Assembly (NCBI GenBank): GCA_963748075.1
Contig: CAVVHQ010000024.1
Location: 62,001-126,000, forward strand
Length of the DNA stretch: 64,000 bases
Direction: 5' to 3'
Source of the DNA: VRUE01 sp963748075
Lineage (GTDB): Bacteria; Actinomycetota; Thermoleophilia; Solirubrobacterales; 70-9
Under the pieces are notes generated by a model, which saw only the letters and a list, made by a program, of their open reading frames with translations, had not been told where the DNA came from and did not search any database. Below, piece after piece: positions 53,697 to 62,009 of the stretch (the stretch's first letter is position 1; every line of letters starts with the position of its first letter). The translations under genes and the position numbers were made by a program.

Positions 53697-54395
53697 CTAC
53701 GCCCGGGCGGCCTGCATCTCGGCGGTTGCGGCATCGGCGCCGAAATAGGGCAGCACCGCGAAGTACATGAACTCGGGCAGCAGCTCCCGGAACCCGTGGT
53801 CGGCCCCGGTGGAGAGCCGCGAATGGACCACCGCATGGATGCCGGCGGCGATCCCCTCGGAGGCAATGCGCGGCGGCGCTTCCGACTCGTCCGCCTCCAG
53901 CCTGGCCAGATCGATGAAATCCGCTGCCCTTTTCATCGCTTCGGCCCGTCTTTCCAACGCCTCCGCGCCCGCCCCGTGGACCTCGACGAACAACGCTCGC
54001 CCCGCGTCCGGCTCGGAGTCGAGGAAGTCGAGGACTGCGCCCAGCCCCGCCCGCAGCTTCGCCTGCCAGCCCTCCTCGCCCGCCGCCGCGGCCGCGGCCA
54101 GCGCTTCGATCCGCGCCACCCCGACGTCGAAGGCGCAGCGGTAGCAGTCGTCCTTGTCGGCGAAGTTGTCGTAGAAGGCCTGCCGGTAGAGGCCCGTGCG
54201 GCCGAGAACCGTGCGCACGGAGGTGGCGTCGTAGCCGGCGGAGCCGACCTCCTCCAGGATCCCGGTGAGGATCTTTTCCCGCTTCGGCGAGTTCACGAGC
54301 TCGGGCCTGGACGCATACGTGGCGATCTCGACTTCCCGGATCGAGCCGGCTCCCTCAGCCCCTGCCTGGACTTCGGTTTCGGCTTGCCTCCCCAC
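53697..54395 (-). CDS. TetR-family regulator 2
   Basis: TetR protein of about 232 aa. HTH: REKILTGILEEVGSAGYDAT, VRTVLGRTGLYRQAFYDNF, ADKDDCYRCAFDVG. C-terminus ELLPEFMYFAVLPYFGADAA. GTG 54395 was chosen because GGAAGAGG precedes it by a few nt; the frame is open upstream across the divergent promoter. Divergent from TetR 3, with a palindromic operator candidate between. Confidence 0.9.
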   Translation of the reverse strand: MGRQAETEVQAGAEGAGSIREVEIATYASRPELVNSPKREKILTGILEEVGSAGYDATSVRTVLGRTGLYRQAFYDNFADKDDCYRCAFDVGVARIEALAAAAAAGEEGWQAKLRAGLGAVLDFLDSEPDAGRALFVEVHGAGAEALERRAEAMKRAADFIDLARLEADESEAPPRIASEGIAAGIHAVVHSRLSTGADHGFRELLPEFMYFAVLPYFGADAATAEMQAARA

Positions 54396-54439
54396 TGCTT
54401 CCTCTTCCTTCCTGATCGAGGGAACAGGTTGTCTGGACT

Positions 54440-54454
54440 CCGGTACTGTACCGG
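54440..54454. promoter_or_regulatory. Palindromic operator between two tetR genes
   Basis: CCGGTAC-T-GTACCGG is a perfect 7+1+7 palindrome centred in the divergent intergenic region, 45 bp from the start of TetR 2 and 57 bp from that of TetR 3. It overlaps a GTATAT -10-like sequence. Probably the autoregulatory operator of one or both regulators. Confidence 0.65.
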
Positions 54455-54510
54455 TATATCGCTCGCTCGTCCAGCTTGAATCTGGTCGGCCGCCGGGTAG
54501 CCTGAAATTC

Positions 54511-55188
54511 GTGGCCGAGCGCGCCCCCCAGGCGATCCGAATGCCCCCCGGAAGGCACCCGCTGCCGCGCGAGTTCATCGCCCGGCACCAGCGCGCCAGG
54601 ATCATCGCGGCGCTCGCCGAGGTGACGGTGGAGAAGGGCTACCGCTCGGTCACCGTGGCCGACATCGTGCGCCGCGCCGGGATCGCCCGCAACACCTTCT
54701 ACGAGAACTTCTCCTCCAAGGAGGACTGCTTCCTCGCCGCCTCGGAGTTCGCCCTCGACGAGGCGCTGCGGCGCGTCACCGACGCCGCCGGCAAGGTCGA
54801 CAGCTGGCCCGCCCGGGTCAACGTCGGCCTCGCCGCCCTCCTCCACTACGCCGCCACCGAGCCGGCCCTGGCCCGCGCCTGCATCGTCGAGGTGCTCTCC
54901 GCCGGCCCCGCCGCGGTGGAGCGTTACGAAAGCTCGATCCAGGCGTTCGTGCCGCTCCTGCGGTTGGGCCGCAAGGTCTCGCCGAACGGGGAGCAGCTGC
55001 CCGAGACGCTCGAGGAGACGATCGTCGGCGGGATCTTCTGGATCCTCTACCAGAGGATCGTGATGGGACAGGTGGAGGAGATCGAGGAGCTCCTGCCGGA
55101 GCTGGTCGAGTTCTCGCTCACCCCGTACCTGGGCGCCGAGGCGGCGAAGCGGGCGGCGGCGGTGGCGGAGCCCTCGGTCGAGGGTTAG
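54511..55188 (+). CDS. TetR-family regulator 3
   Basis: TetR protein of 225 aa. MPPGRHPLPREFIARHQRAR leads into IIAALAEVTVEKGYRSVTVA, DIVRRAGIARNTFYENFSSK and EDCFLAASEFALDEALRR. The C-terminal domain ends ELLPELVEFSLTPYLGAEAA. It is strongly similar to TetR 4, indicating tandem duplication. GTG 54511. Confidence 0.93.
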   Translation: MAERAPQAIRMPPGRHPLPREFIARHQRARIIAALAEVTVEKGYRSVTVADIVRRAGIARNTFYENFSSKEDCFLAASEFALDEALRRVTDAAGKVDSWPARVNVGLAALLHYAATEPALARACIVEVLSAGPAAVERYESSIQAFVPLLRLGRKVSPNGEQLPETLEETIVGGIFWILYQRIVMGQVEEIEELLPELVEFSLTPYLGAEAAKRAAAVAEPSVEG

Positions 55189-55272
55189 CCAGGGGAGGCG
55201 GGCGGGCTGAGAGCGGCGGCGGAGACGCTGAGCCGCGATTCCCGGGTGCCGGAGCGATATGGTCGCGGGGAC

Positions 55273-55995
55273 GTGGCACGGAAGCGTTCCGGAAAACCCA
55301 CAAGGAAAACCACCAGGCCCGCTCCCGAGGCGGAGGACTACCCGCCCGAGCTGGCGCGCCTGCCGCCGGGCCGTCACGGCCTACCGCGCGAGTTCGTCAC
55401 CCACAACCAGCGCGAGCGGCTGATCGCCGGCCTCGCCGAGGCGGTCGCCGAGCACGGCTACTCGGGCGCGACGATCGCTCACATCACCCGCTCCGCCGCG
55501 GTCTCCCGCCGCACCTTCTACGAGCACTTCGCCGGCAAAGACGAGTGCTTCGTCGCCGGCTACGACGCGGTGATGGGCGAACTGCGCGAGCGGGTCTCGG
55601 AGGCGTTCGAGGAGGCCGACGACTGGGCGCAGGCGGTGAAGGCGGGGATCGCCGCGATGCTGCAGTTCCTCGCCGCCAACCCGAGCCTGGCCCGCCTCTG
55701 CATGGTCGAGGCGCTGGTCGCGGGGCCGGCCGTGGTCGAACGCTACGACGCCGCAATCCAGAGCTTCGTCCCCTACTTCCAGAAGGGCCGCGAGGGGCGC
55801 TCGCCGGAGGTCCTCTCACGCCTCTCGGCGACGACCGAGGAAGCGCTGGTCGGCGGCATGGTCTCGCTGATCTCACGCCGCATCATCGCCGGTCGCACCG
55901 AGGAGCTGGAAGAGCTGCTCCCCGACCTGGTCGAGTTCACCCTGACGCCCTACCTCGGCTCTGACGAGGCGGCGAAGATCGCCAACGAAGGCTGA
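55273..55995 (+). CDS. TetR-family regulator 4
   Basis: TetR protein of about 240 aa with the same PPGRHGLPREFVTHNQRERL lead, HTH (GYSGATIAHITRSAAVSRRT, FYEHFAGKDECFVAGYDAV) and ELLPDLVEFTLTPYLGSDEA end as TetR 3. A basic N-terminal extension (VARKRSGKPTRKTTRPAPEA) is extra. GTG 55273. No target gene is obvious; the next gene is convergent. Confidence 0.92.
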   Translation: MARKRSGKPTRKTTRPAPEAEDYPPELARLPPGRHGLPREFVTHNQRERLIAGLAEAVAEHGYSGATIAHITRSAAVSRRTFYEHFAGKDECFVAGYDAVMGELRERVSEAFEEADDWAQAVKAGIAAMLQFLAANPSLARLCMVEALVAGPAVVERYDAAIQSFVPYFQKGREGRSPEVLSRLSATTEEALVGGMVSLISRRIIAGRTEELEELLPDLVEFTLTPYLGSDEAAKIANEG

Positions 55996-56024
55996 GTCCT
56001 TCTGCTGACCAGCAGACTCCCGGC

Positions 56025-56633
56025 TCAGCCGAGCGGGGCCGACAGCCAGGGGCCGATCAGCGAGATCGTCGCCAGGGCGAGGGCGAGGCCGGCGAGGAGG
56101 GAGCCGGCCAGGGTCACCAGCCGCAGGCCGGAGCCGGCGAGGTGGGCGTCGCGGCCGCCGGCGCGGCGCCAGTCGGGGGTGGCCAGCCTGGGGATCTCGA
56201 GCAGGTGGCCGAGCACGTGGGCGCTCATCAGCGCGAACCAGGCGAAGAAGCTCGCCTTGTGCAGGAGCTTCAGCGTCGGGTGGGCGGGCCCGGCGATCGC
56301 CAGGGCGACGCCGGTCGCCAGCAGTGCCAGGGTGGTGAGGACGACCCCGGGGGCCAGCAGGCGCAGGAGGAGCGGCGGCGGTCCCTTGCGGCGGTAGGAG
56401 GGGGTGCGCAGGTAGTAGCGGGCAAAGCGCCAGCCGGTGCTGCCCAGCTTCAGCGCGACCGGTGGGACCAGCAGCATGCCGATGAAGACGTGGGGCCCGA
56501 CCAGGCTGCCGATGAAGGGGATGGTCGCCCCCTCCAGCGCCAGCAGCAGCAGCAGGATCGCCGCGGCGCCGCCGGTCAGCCGGGCGTTGGCGGCGACGCC
56601 GTCGCCGCTCGCGGCTCTGGCCTCGCTGTACAC
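56025..56633 (-). CDS. Cytochrome b-like membrane protein
   Basis: Protein of 202 aa with about five hydrophobic helices. His residues at GPHVFIGMLLV, LLHKASFFAWF and SAHVLGHLLEIP are placed as in di-haem cytochrome b561-type or DUF4405 membrane proteins, so haem binding is plausible. No redox partner is adjacent. ATG 56633. Confidence 0.65.
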   Translation of the reverse strand: MYSEARAASGDGVAANARLTGGAAAILLLLLALEGATIPFIGSLVGPHVFIGMLLVPPVALKLGSTGWRFARYYLRTPSYRRKGPPPLLLRLLAPGVVLTTLALLATGVALAIAGPAHPTLKLLHKASFFAWFALMSAHVLGHLLEIPRLATPDWRRAGGRDAHLAGSGLRLVTLAGSLLAGLALALATISLIGPWLSAPLG

Positions 56634-56674
56634 CGGGGCGATCCTGCCCGTGCCCGCTTACTGCCGCCTAACGC

Positions 56675-57589
56675 TCAGGTGAGAGGTTTCTCAGCGACGA
56701 AGCCACCCAGCTCGACGCAGAGGCGGGCGCCGCCGAGCGGCGAGTCCTCGACCCGGATGCGGCCGCCGTGCAGCTCGACGATCGAGCGGGCGATCGCCAG
56801 GCCGAGGCCGCTGCCCCCCGTGTCGCGGTCGCGGGCCGCCCCGCTGCGGTGGAAGCGGTCGAAGACGCGGTCGCGCTCGGCCGGCGGGATTCCCGGGCCG
56901 TCGTCGTCGACGCGGATCGTCAGCCGCCCGCCCCGCGCCTCGGCCGAGACCTCGACCCGCCCAGCCGGGCCGGCGTGGCGACGCGCGTTGGCGGCCAGGT
57001 TGCGCAGCACCTGGGTCAGCCGGTCGGGGTCGGCGACGAGCGTCCCCGCCGGCGAGGGGCCGAGCACGACGGCGGCGTCGCCGTCGTGCTCGGCGAAGCC
57101 GCGCAGGAAGGGGGTCAGCTCGAGGCGCCGCGGTCGCAGCGGCGCTCCCTCGTCGAGCCTGGCCAGGGCGAGCAGCTCTTCGACCAGCCGCTCGATCCGC
57201 GCCAGCTCCGCCCCGACCAGGCCCTCCACCCGCCGCACGTCGGCGCTGTCCGGGCTGCGCTGCCGGCCCAGCACCTCGAGCTGACCGCGGATCGCGGTCA
57301 GCGGCGTGCGCAGCTCGTGCGAGGCGTCGGAGACGAAGCGCCGCTGCCGCGCGAAGGCCTCGTCGACCCAGTAGCCGGCGAGCAGCGCCGCGGCGAGGAT
57401 CAGACCTGCGGCGAGGAGGAAGGCGACGATCACCTCGAGCTGGGCCTCGCCGCGCCCGACCCGCCCGGAATCGTCGGCGACCTGGTCGAGCACGGCGAGG
57501 AAGAGCACGGCGAGGGCGGCGAGGACGGTGGCGACGACGACCACGGCCCGCCGCCCGCGGCGGCCGAGGCGCGACCAGGCGCCCCTCAT
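56675..57589 (-). CDS. Sensor histidine kinase
   Basis: Class I histidine kinase of 304 aa. Two N-terminal transmembrane helices with a very short external loop (QVADDSGRVGRGEAQ). Then an H-box RRFVSDASHELRTPLTAIRG with the phospho-His, N-box NLAANARRHA, G1 DDDGPGIP, F-box VFDRFHR and G2 GGSGLGLAIAR. The near absence of an external domain suggests membrane sensing. Its start overlaps the regulator stop (ATGA). Confidence 0.95.
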   Translation of the reverse strand: MRGAWSRLGRRGRRAVVVVATVLAALAVLFLAVLDQVADDSGRVGRGEAQLEVIVAFLLAAGLILAAALLAGYWVDEAFARQRRFVSDASHELRTPLTAIRGQLEVLGRQRSPDSADVRRVEGLVGAELARIERLVEELLALARLDEGAPLRPRRLELTPFLRGFAEHDGDAAVVLGPSPAGTLVADPDRLTQVLRNLAANARRHAGPAGRVEVSAEARGGRLTIRVDDDGPGIPPAERDRVFDRFHRSGAARDRDTGGSGLGLAIARSIVELHGGRIRVEDSPLGGARLCVELGGFVAEKPLT

Positions 57590-58260
57590 CGCTCGGCGAG
57601 GCGGTAGCCGACGGAGCGCACCGTCTCGATCGGGGCGGGCGAGTCGGGCAGCTCCAGGCGACGGCGCAGGTAGCCGACGTAGACCTGGACGACGTTCGTG
57701 CCGGGGTCGTGGTCGTAGCCCCAGACGGAGGAGAGCAGCTCGGAGTGGGTGCAGACCTGGCCGGGGCGGCGCATCAGGTGGGCGAGCAGCTCGAGCTCGC
57801 GCTCGGGGAGGCGCACCAAGCGGCCGTCGCGCTCGACCCGCCGCGAGAGGAGGTCGAGTCGCATGCCCGCCGCCTCCAGCGTCGCGACCCCCGCCTCGCC
57901 CTGCGGCTGGCGCAGGTGCGCCCTCACCCGCGCCGCCAGCTCGTCGAAGGAGAAGGGCTTGGCGAGGTAGTCGGTGGCGCCTGCGTCGAGGCCCTCGACC
58001 CGGTCGGCGACCTCGCCCTTCGCGGTCAGCAGGATCACCGGCAGGGCCGGCTTCGCGCGCCGCACCGCCGCGAGCACCTCCATCCCGTCCCGGCCCGGCA
58101 GCATCCGGTCGAGGATCAGCAGGTCGACGCCCTCGCTCAGCGCCAGCCGCTCGCCCTCGACCCCGTCGGCAGCGGTGAGCACCGCGTGGCCCTCGCCTTC
58201 GAGGCCGCGTGCCAGAAAGTCGGCGATCGCCGTTTCGTCCTCGACCACCAGGATCTCCAC
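57586..58260 (-). CDS. OmpR-family response regulator
   Basis: Two-domain regulator of 224 aa. Receiver: EILVVEDETAIADFLARGLE, phospho-acceptor Asp in DLLILDRMLPGRDG, Thr in VILLTAKGE and Lys in YLAKPFSFDEL. The C-terminal winged helix includes LPERELELLAHLMRRPGQVC, SVWGYDHDPGTNVVQVYVGY and IETVRSVGYRL. It forms an operon with the following histidine kinase. Confidence 0.96.
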   Translation of the reverse strand: MEILVVEDETAIADFLARGLEGEGHAVLTAADGVEGERLALSEGVDLLILDRMLPGRDGMEVLAAVRRAKPALPVILLTAKGEVADRVEGLDAGATDYLAKPFSFDELAARVRAHLRQPQGEAGVATLEAAGMRLDLLSRRVERDGRLVRLPERELELLAHLMRRPGQVCTHSELLSSVWGYDHDPGTNVVQVYVGYLRRRLELPDSPAPIETVRSVGYRLAER

Positions 58261-58295
58261 GGAGGCGATGCTAGCTGCGTGCGGCGGCCGGTCCC

Positions 58296-59060
58296 TCAGC
58301 CCGCCGCTTCGGCGCGGCGCAGGCCGCCGCGCGCCCAGAGGGCGAAGAGAAGCGGCAGGGCGACGGCGATTGCGAAGGCGAGGCCGACGACGGTCGGCTC
58401 CCCGGAGATGAAGCCGCGGCCGGCCTCGAGCAGGGCGGTGACCGGGTTGACCGAGGCGACCGCGTGGATCCAGCCGCTGAGCAGCTCGAGCGGCACGTAG
58501 ACCGGGGCGAGGAAGAGGATGAGGAAGGCCGGGAACTGCATCAGCGGCCCGCCCTGGATCGAGCGGACCCGCATCGCCACGCCCGCCGCCCAGAGGGTCG
58601 CCGCGACGTTGACGAGGACGGCAAGCCCGCAGAGGCCGAACAGGTCGACGCCGCTGCCGGCGACCTGCATGCCGGCGACCAGCGCGACGGTTGTCAGCAC
58701 CGCCCAGGTCACCCCCGCCCGGACCAGCGCCGCCAGCGCGTAGCCGGCGACGATCGCCCGCCGGTCGGTCGCCGCCAGCAGGTAGCGGCGGGCGAAGCCG
58801 CTCTCGAAGTCGCGGGCGATGCCGAAGCCGGTGAAGACGCCGCCGAAGGCCGCCGACTGGAGCAGGACGAAGACGAACTGAAAGGCGGTGTAGCCGCTGG
58901 GAAAGTCGAAGCCGGGGACATTGCCGATCGCCGAGAGGCCGCCGGCGAAGGCGGTGAAGAAGAACAGCGGGAAGACGAGCGAGGGCAGCAGGAAGGCGGG
59001 GTTGGTGAGGTAGTTGTGGACGCTGCGCCAGGCGACGGCGAGCGCGATCCTGCGGCTCAC
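58296..59060 (-). CDS. ABC-2 type exporter permease 2
   Basis: DrrB-like permease of 254 aa with six hydrophobic segments. Motifs RSVHNYLTNPAFLLPSLVFP and FGIARDFESGFARRYLLA are typical of ABC-2 transporters; VPLELLSGWIHAVASVNPVT is the conserved C-terminal loop. GTG 59060 overlaps the stop of permease 1 (GTGA). Homologous to permease 1, so the exporter is probably a heterodimer. Confidence 0.93.
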   Translation of the reverse strand: MSRRIALAVAWRSVHNYLTNPAFLLPSLVFPLFFFTAFAGGLSAIGNVPGFDFPSGYTAFQFVFVLLQSAAFGGVFTGFGIARDFESGFARRYLLAATDRRAIVAGYALAALVRAGVTWAVLTTVALVAGMQVAGSGVDLFGLCGLAVLVNVAATLWAAGVAMRVRSIQGGPLMQFPAFLILFLAPVYVPLELLSGWIHAVASVNPVTALLEAGRGFISGEPTVVGLAFAIAVALPLLFALWARGGLRRAEAAG

Positions 59061-59836
59061 GTCCGCACCAGCCTCGACTTCAGCGCGGTCGCGGCGGCGA
59101 ACATGCCGACCGCGAGGATCGCCGCGGCGATCCCGAAGCCGAGCGCCAGGTCGCCGACGTTCCAGCCTTCGATCAGCAGCGAGCGGAAGGCCTGGAGCAG
59201 GTAGGAGACCGGGTTGGCGCTGGCGACGTCGTGGAACCACTGAGTCTGGATCACGTCGAGCGGCAGCGCCATCGAGGAGATGAAGAGGAAGACGAAGAAG
59301 ACGGGGAAGAGGCTCTGCACCGCCTCTCCCGAACCGGTGCGCAGCGCCGCGAACAGGCCGATCGAGCCGAAGCCGACGGTGATCGACACCGCGAGTGCGA
59401 CGATCGTCAGCGCGCCGCCCACCCCGGCGGCCAGCTCGGCGCCGGCGATCAGGCCTACCGCGAGGTAGGTCGTCGCCTGCACCAGCCCGAGCACGACCGC
59501 ACCGGCGAGCAGTCCGCTGAGCAGCGCCACGCCGCGCAGCGGGGTCAGCGCCAGCCGGTTGAGGAAGCCGGTCTCGATGTCCCGCGCCAGGTCCGTGCCG
59601 GCGTTCATCACCGAGAACAGGGCGCCCTGCATGAAGGGCACCGCGAGCGCGAAGGTGAGGTAGGAGTCGGTCGGGAAGCCGGGCAGGTCGGTGGCCTCTT
59701 TCAGCCCGCCCGAGTTGACCGCCAGCAGGAACAGCGGGAAGATCAGCGCCGGGACGATCTGCGCCGGCTGGCGCAGGGTGCGCAGCACCGAGCGGCGGGC
59801 GAGCTGGCCGACCTGGGTGGGCAGGGCGGCGTTCAC
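59057..59836 (-). CDS. ABC-2 type exporter permease 1
   Basis: DrrB-like permease of 259 aa with six hydrophobic segments: SVLRTLRQPAQIVPALIFPL, NAGTDLARDIETGFLNRLAL and MALPLDVIQTQWFHDVASAN match the ABC-2 plan. Overlaps the ATPase gene stop by 4 bp and permease 2 by 4 bp. Substrate unknown; such systems export drugs or lipids. Confidence 0.94.
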   Translation of the reverse strand: MNAALPTQVGQLARRSVLRTLRQPAQIVPALIFPLFLLAVNSGGLKEATDLPGFPTDSYLTFALAVPFMQGALFSVMNAGTDLARDIETGFLNRLALTPLRGVALLSGLLAGAVVLGLVQATTYLAVGLIAGAELAAGVGGALTIVALAVSITVGFGSIGLFAALRTGSGEAVQSLFPVFFVFLFISSMALPLDVIQTQWFHDVASANPVSYLLQAFRSLLIEGWNVGDLALGFGIAAAILAVGMFAAATALKSRLVRT

Positions 59837-60852
59837 GCGCCGACCGCCTCCGTCTCCTCGCTCGCCGCCTCGGGCGCGGCCGCCTCCTCGGCCCCCTCCA
59901 GCGAGCGCCCGGTCTTGGCGAGGAATACGTCGTCGAGCGAGGGGGCGTGGAGCTGGAGCCGCTCGATCGCGATCCCCTCGGCGTCGAGCGCCCGCACCAC
60001 CTCGGCGAGCTGGCGCTCGCCGCCCTCGAGCAGGACCGAGGCGCCCTCGCGGCGCGAGCCCTCGGCTGCCTCGCCGAAGCGCGACAGCACCGCGGCGACC
60101 CGCCGGCGGTCCTCCGCCTCGCGCGGGACCGCCTCGACGGTCGGACGGCCGATCTCCGCCTTCAACGCGGCCGGCGTTCCCTCGGCGACGATCCGACCGC
60201 GATCGATGATCCCGACCCGGTCGGCGAGCGCGTCGGCCTCCTCCAAGTACTGGGTGGTGAGGAAGACGGTGACGCCGTCCTCGGCGGCGAGCCGCGCCAC
60301 CTCGTCCCAGAGCGCGGTGCGGCTCTGGATGTCGAGCCCGGTGGTCGGCTCGTCGAGGAAGAGGATGCGCGGGCCGTGGACCAGGGCCAGCGCCAGGTCG
60401 AGCCGCCGTTTCATCCCGCCCGAGTAGCCGCCGACCTTGCGGTCGGCCGCCTGCGAGAGGCCGACCCGGGCGAGCAGCTCGCGGCCGCGCTCGGCGCGCT
60501 CGGCCTTCGGCAGCCCGTGCAACGCGGTCTGCAGGCGCATGTGCTCGCGGCCGCTGAGCAGCGGGTCGAGCGCCGCCTCCTGGAGCGCCGCGCCGATCGA
60601 GGCCCGCACCCGCGGCCCTTCCGTGGCGATGTCGTGCCCGCCGACCCGCGCCGTGCCCGCGGTGGGGGGAAGCAGCGTCGTCAGCATCAGCACCGTGGTC
60701 GACTTGCCCGCTCCGTTCGGCCCGAGGAAGCCGTAGATCTCCCCCGGCGCGACCCGCAGGTCGATCCCGTCGACTGCCCGCGGCCCGTTCTTGAACTCGC
60801 GCACCAACCCTTCTACTTCGATCCCCGCTCGCTCTCTGCCATCAGCCGTCAT
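59833..60852 (-). CDS. ABC exporter ATPase (DrrA type)
   Basis: ATPase of 339 aa. Walker A FLGPNGAGKSTTVLML, signature YSGGMKRRLDLALALVH, Walker B ILFLDEPTTGLD, then the H-loop TTQYLEEADALADR. The C-terminal DrrA-type domain (PSLDDVFLAKTG) is present. It opens a three-gene exporter operon divergent from marR, whose product probably controls it. TTGACA at 60888-60893 on the minus strand is a -35 candidate, with a weak -10. Confidence 0.96.
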   Translation of the reverse strand: MTADGRERAGIEVEGLVREFKNGPRAVDGIDLRVAPGEIYGFLGPNGAGKSTTVLMLTTLLPPTAGTARVGGHDIATEGPRVRASIGAALQEAALDPLLSGREHMRLQTALHGLPKAERAERGRELLARVGLSQAADRKVGGYSGGMKRRLDLALALVHGPRILFLDEPTTGLDIQSRTALWDEVARLAAEDGVTVFLTTQYLEEADALADRVGIIDRGRIVAEGTPAALKAEIGRPTVEAVPREAEDRRRVAAVLSRFGEAAEGSRREGASVLLEGGERQLAEVVRALDAEGIAIERLQLHAPSLDDVFLAKTGRSLEGAEEAAAPEAASEETEAVGA

Positions 60853-60890
60853 CGTCGCTCCAGTGGATTCTTCAGGTTGCCGGTCGATGT

Positions 60891-60925
60891 CAATAGTTGA
60901 GGTTACAAAATATTGAGACTATGAT
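60891..60925 (+). promoter_or_regulatory. marR promoter and likely operator
   Basis: TTGAGG (60897-60902) and TATGAT (60920-60925) are spaced exactly 17 bp. The marR ATG is 8 nt after the -10, giving an essentially leaderless transcript. TCAA-TAG-TTGA (60890-60900) is a small palindrome overlapping the -35 boxes of both divergent promoters and is a likely MarR site. Confidence 0.65.
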
Positions 60926-60933
60926 GCATCCCG

Positions 60934-61374
60934 ATGGACGAAGCGAAGGCAAGGAAGGACCGCCGGGCGCCCCCCGCCAGTCCCATGGCGGGGGAAGCCT
61001 GGAGCCTGCTGAGGCAGCTCGTCTACCCGCCGCCGTTCCTGGCGATCGCCCGCCGGCTCGGCCTCAGCCCGGCTTCGTTCGGCGCGCTGCGGGCGCTCGA
61101 TCGGCCGCGGGCGATGAGCGAGATCGCCGAGCTCCTCCACTGTGACAACTCGAACGTCACCGGCATCGTCGACGGTCTCGAAGAGCGTGGCCTGGCAACT
61201 CGCACGAGCTCCGAGGAGGACCGCCGCGTCAAGCTGATCGCCCTGACCGCCGAGGGCCGCCGCGTCCGCGGCCGCCTGGTCCGTTCGGTCGAGAAGCCCC
61301 CATCCTGGCTCTTGAGCCTCTCCGCCAAGGACCAGCGCACCTTGCGCGACCTGCTCAGGCGAGCGGGGCGCTAG
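60934..61374 (+). CDS. MarR-family regulator
   Basis: Winged-helix regulator of 146 aa: LSPASFGALRALDRPRAMSE, IAELLHCDNSNVTGIVDGLE, RGLATRTSSEEDRRVKLIAL with the DRR wing motif. Divergent from the ABC exporter operon, so probably its repressor with a drug or lipid ligand. The 3' end overlaps the tetR remnant. Confidence 0.95.
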   Translation: MDEAKARKDRRAPPASPMAGEAWSLLRQLVYPPPFLAIARRLGLSPASFGALRALDRPRAMSEIAELLHCDNSNVTGIVDGLEERGLATRTSSEEDRRVKLIALTAEGRRVRGRLVRSVEKPPSWLLSLSAKDQRTLRDLLRRAGR

Positions 61375-61549
61375 CGCCGAGACCCAGCCGTCGGGCGATC
61401 GCGCTCCGCGCCCGGCCGAGGGCGGCGCGGTCGCCCTGCAGGAGGAAGGCGGTGTTGGCGGCGACCAGCATCGCGTTCAGCTCGAAGGCGAGCTGGCTCG
61501 CCTGCTCCCCGGCCGGCAGCTCATCGCGCTCCTGCCCGCGGAGAGGCGC
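61355..61549 (-). pseudogene. TetR C-terminal remnant
   Basis: The minus frame from about 61549 to the TGA at 61355-61357 encodes ERDELPAGEQASQLAFELNA, MLVAANTAFLLQGDRAALGR and ARSAIARRLGLGA, the usual end of a TetR ligand-binding domain. No start codon, HTH or upstream part exists. It abuts a tautomerase fragment on the other strand. Confidence 0.75.
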
Positions 61550-61719
61550 GAGATGGTGAGCGGGTCTCGGAGGCCGTGATCGGGGTCGAGGGCGAGTCGC
61601 TGCGCCCGGTGACCCACACGGTGATCACCGAGACCCCGAGCGGCGAGTGGGCGATCGGCGGTAAGCCGCTGACCGCGGAGGACGTGCGGGCGAAGCGCTC
61701 CGAGGGCGCGCCTGCCTAA
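61520..61719 (+). pseudogene. Tautomerase remnant with frameshift
   Basis: Frame one gives QLIALLPAERREMV to about 61557. Shifted frame two continues ERVSEAVIGVEGESLRPVTH and TVITETPSGEWAIGGKPLTA to a TAA at 61717-61719. Joined, these match the body of a 4-oxalocrotonate tautomerase-like protein. The N-terminal catalytic Pro is missing and about one base has been lost near 61557, so it is non-functional. Confidence 0.75.
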
Positions 61720-61971
61720 GAACCCATCCCCATCGTGCGTACCGGGTCAGTTTCAACTCGATCGCTGTGGGCTCGATTGGGACTTTGACCCCCCAAAAAC
61801 GGGGGTCAAAGTCCCAATCGACTGAATCGAGGCCTCAGTCCCCCGCCTCTGCCTTGGCCGGAGGCGATCTCCGAGGCGGAGCCGGGGTGGCCTGGAGCTG
61901 ACCCGGAAAAGAGAGGCGATCGAGCCGGGCGCCCGCGGGCGCCCGGCCGCTCGGCGCCGAGAGGCGGGAGC
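61720..61971. other. Intergenic stretch before cyclase
   Basis: No gene is apparent. It contains the perfect hairpin at 61773-61821 and a GC-rich segment with short inverted repeats. The cyclase promoter begins at 61972. Confidence 0.5.
61773..61821. repeat. Perfect 21-bp hairpin
   Basis: The arms 61773-61793 and 61801-61821 are exactly complementary, loop caaaaac. No T-run follows. It resembles the hairpin at 262-312 in size and perfection but not in sequence. Confidence 0.75.
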
Positions 61972-61999
61972 TTGACGGCGCGCCGGCGGGGCGTAGTGT
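61972..61999 (+). promoter_or_regulatory. Promoter of the cyclase fusion
   Basis: TTGACG (61972-61977) and TAGTGT (61994-61999) are spaced 16 bp. The ATG at 62010 is 10 nt downstream of the -10, so the leader would be 0-4 nt. Confidence 0.55.
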
Positions 62000-62009
62000 G
62001 GGCCGTGGG

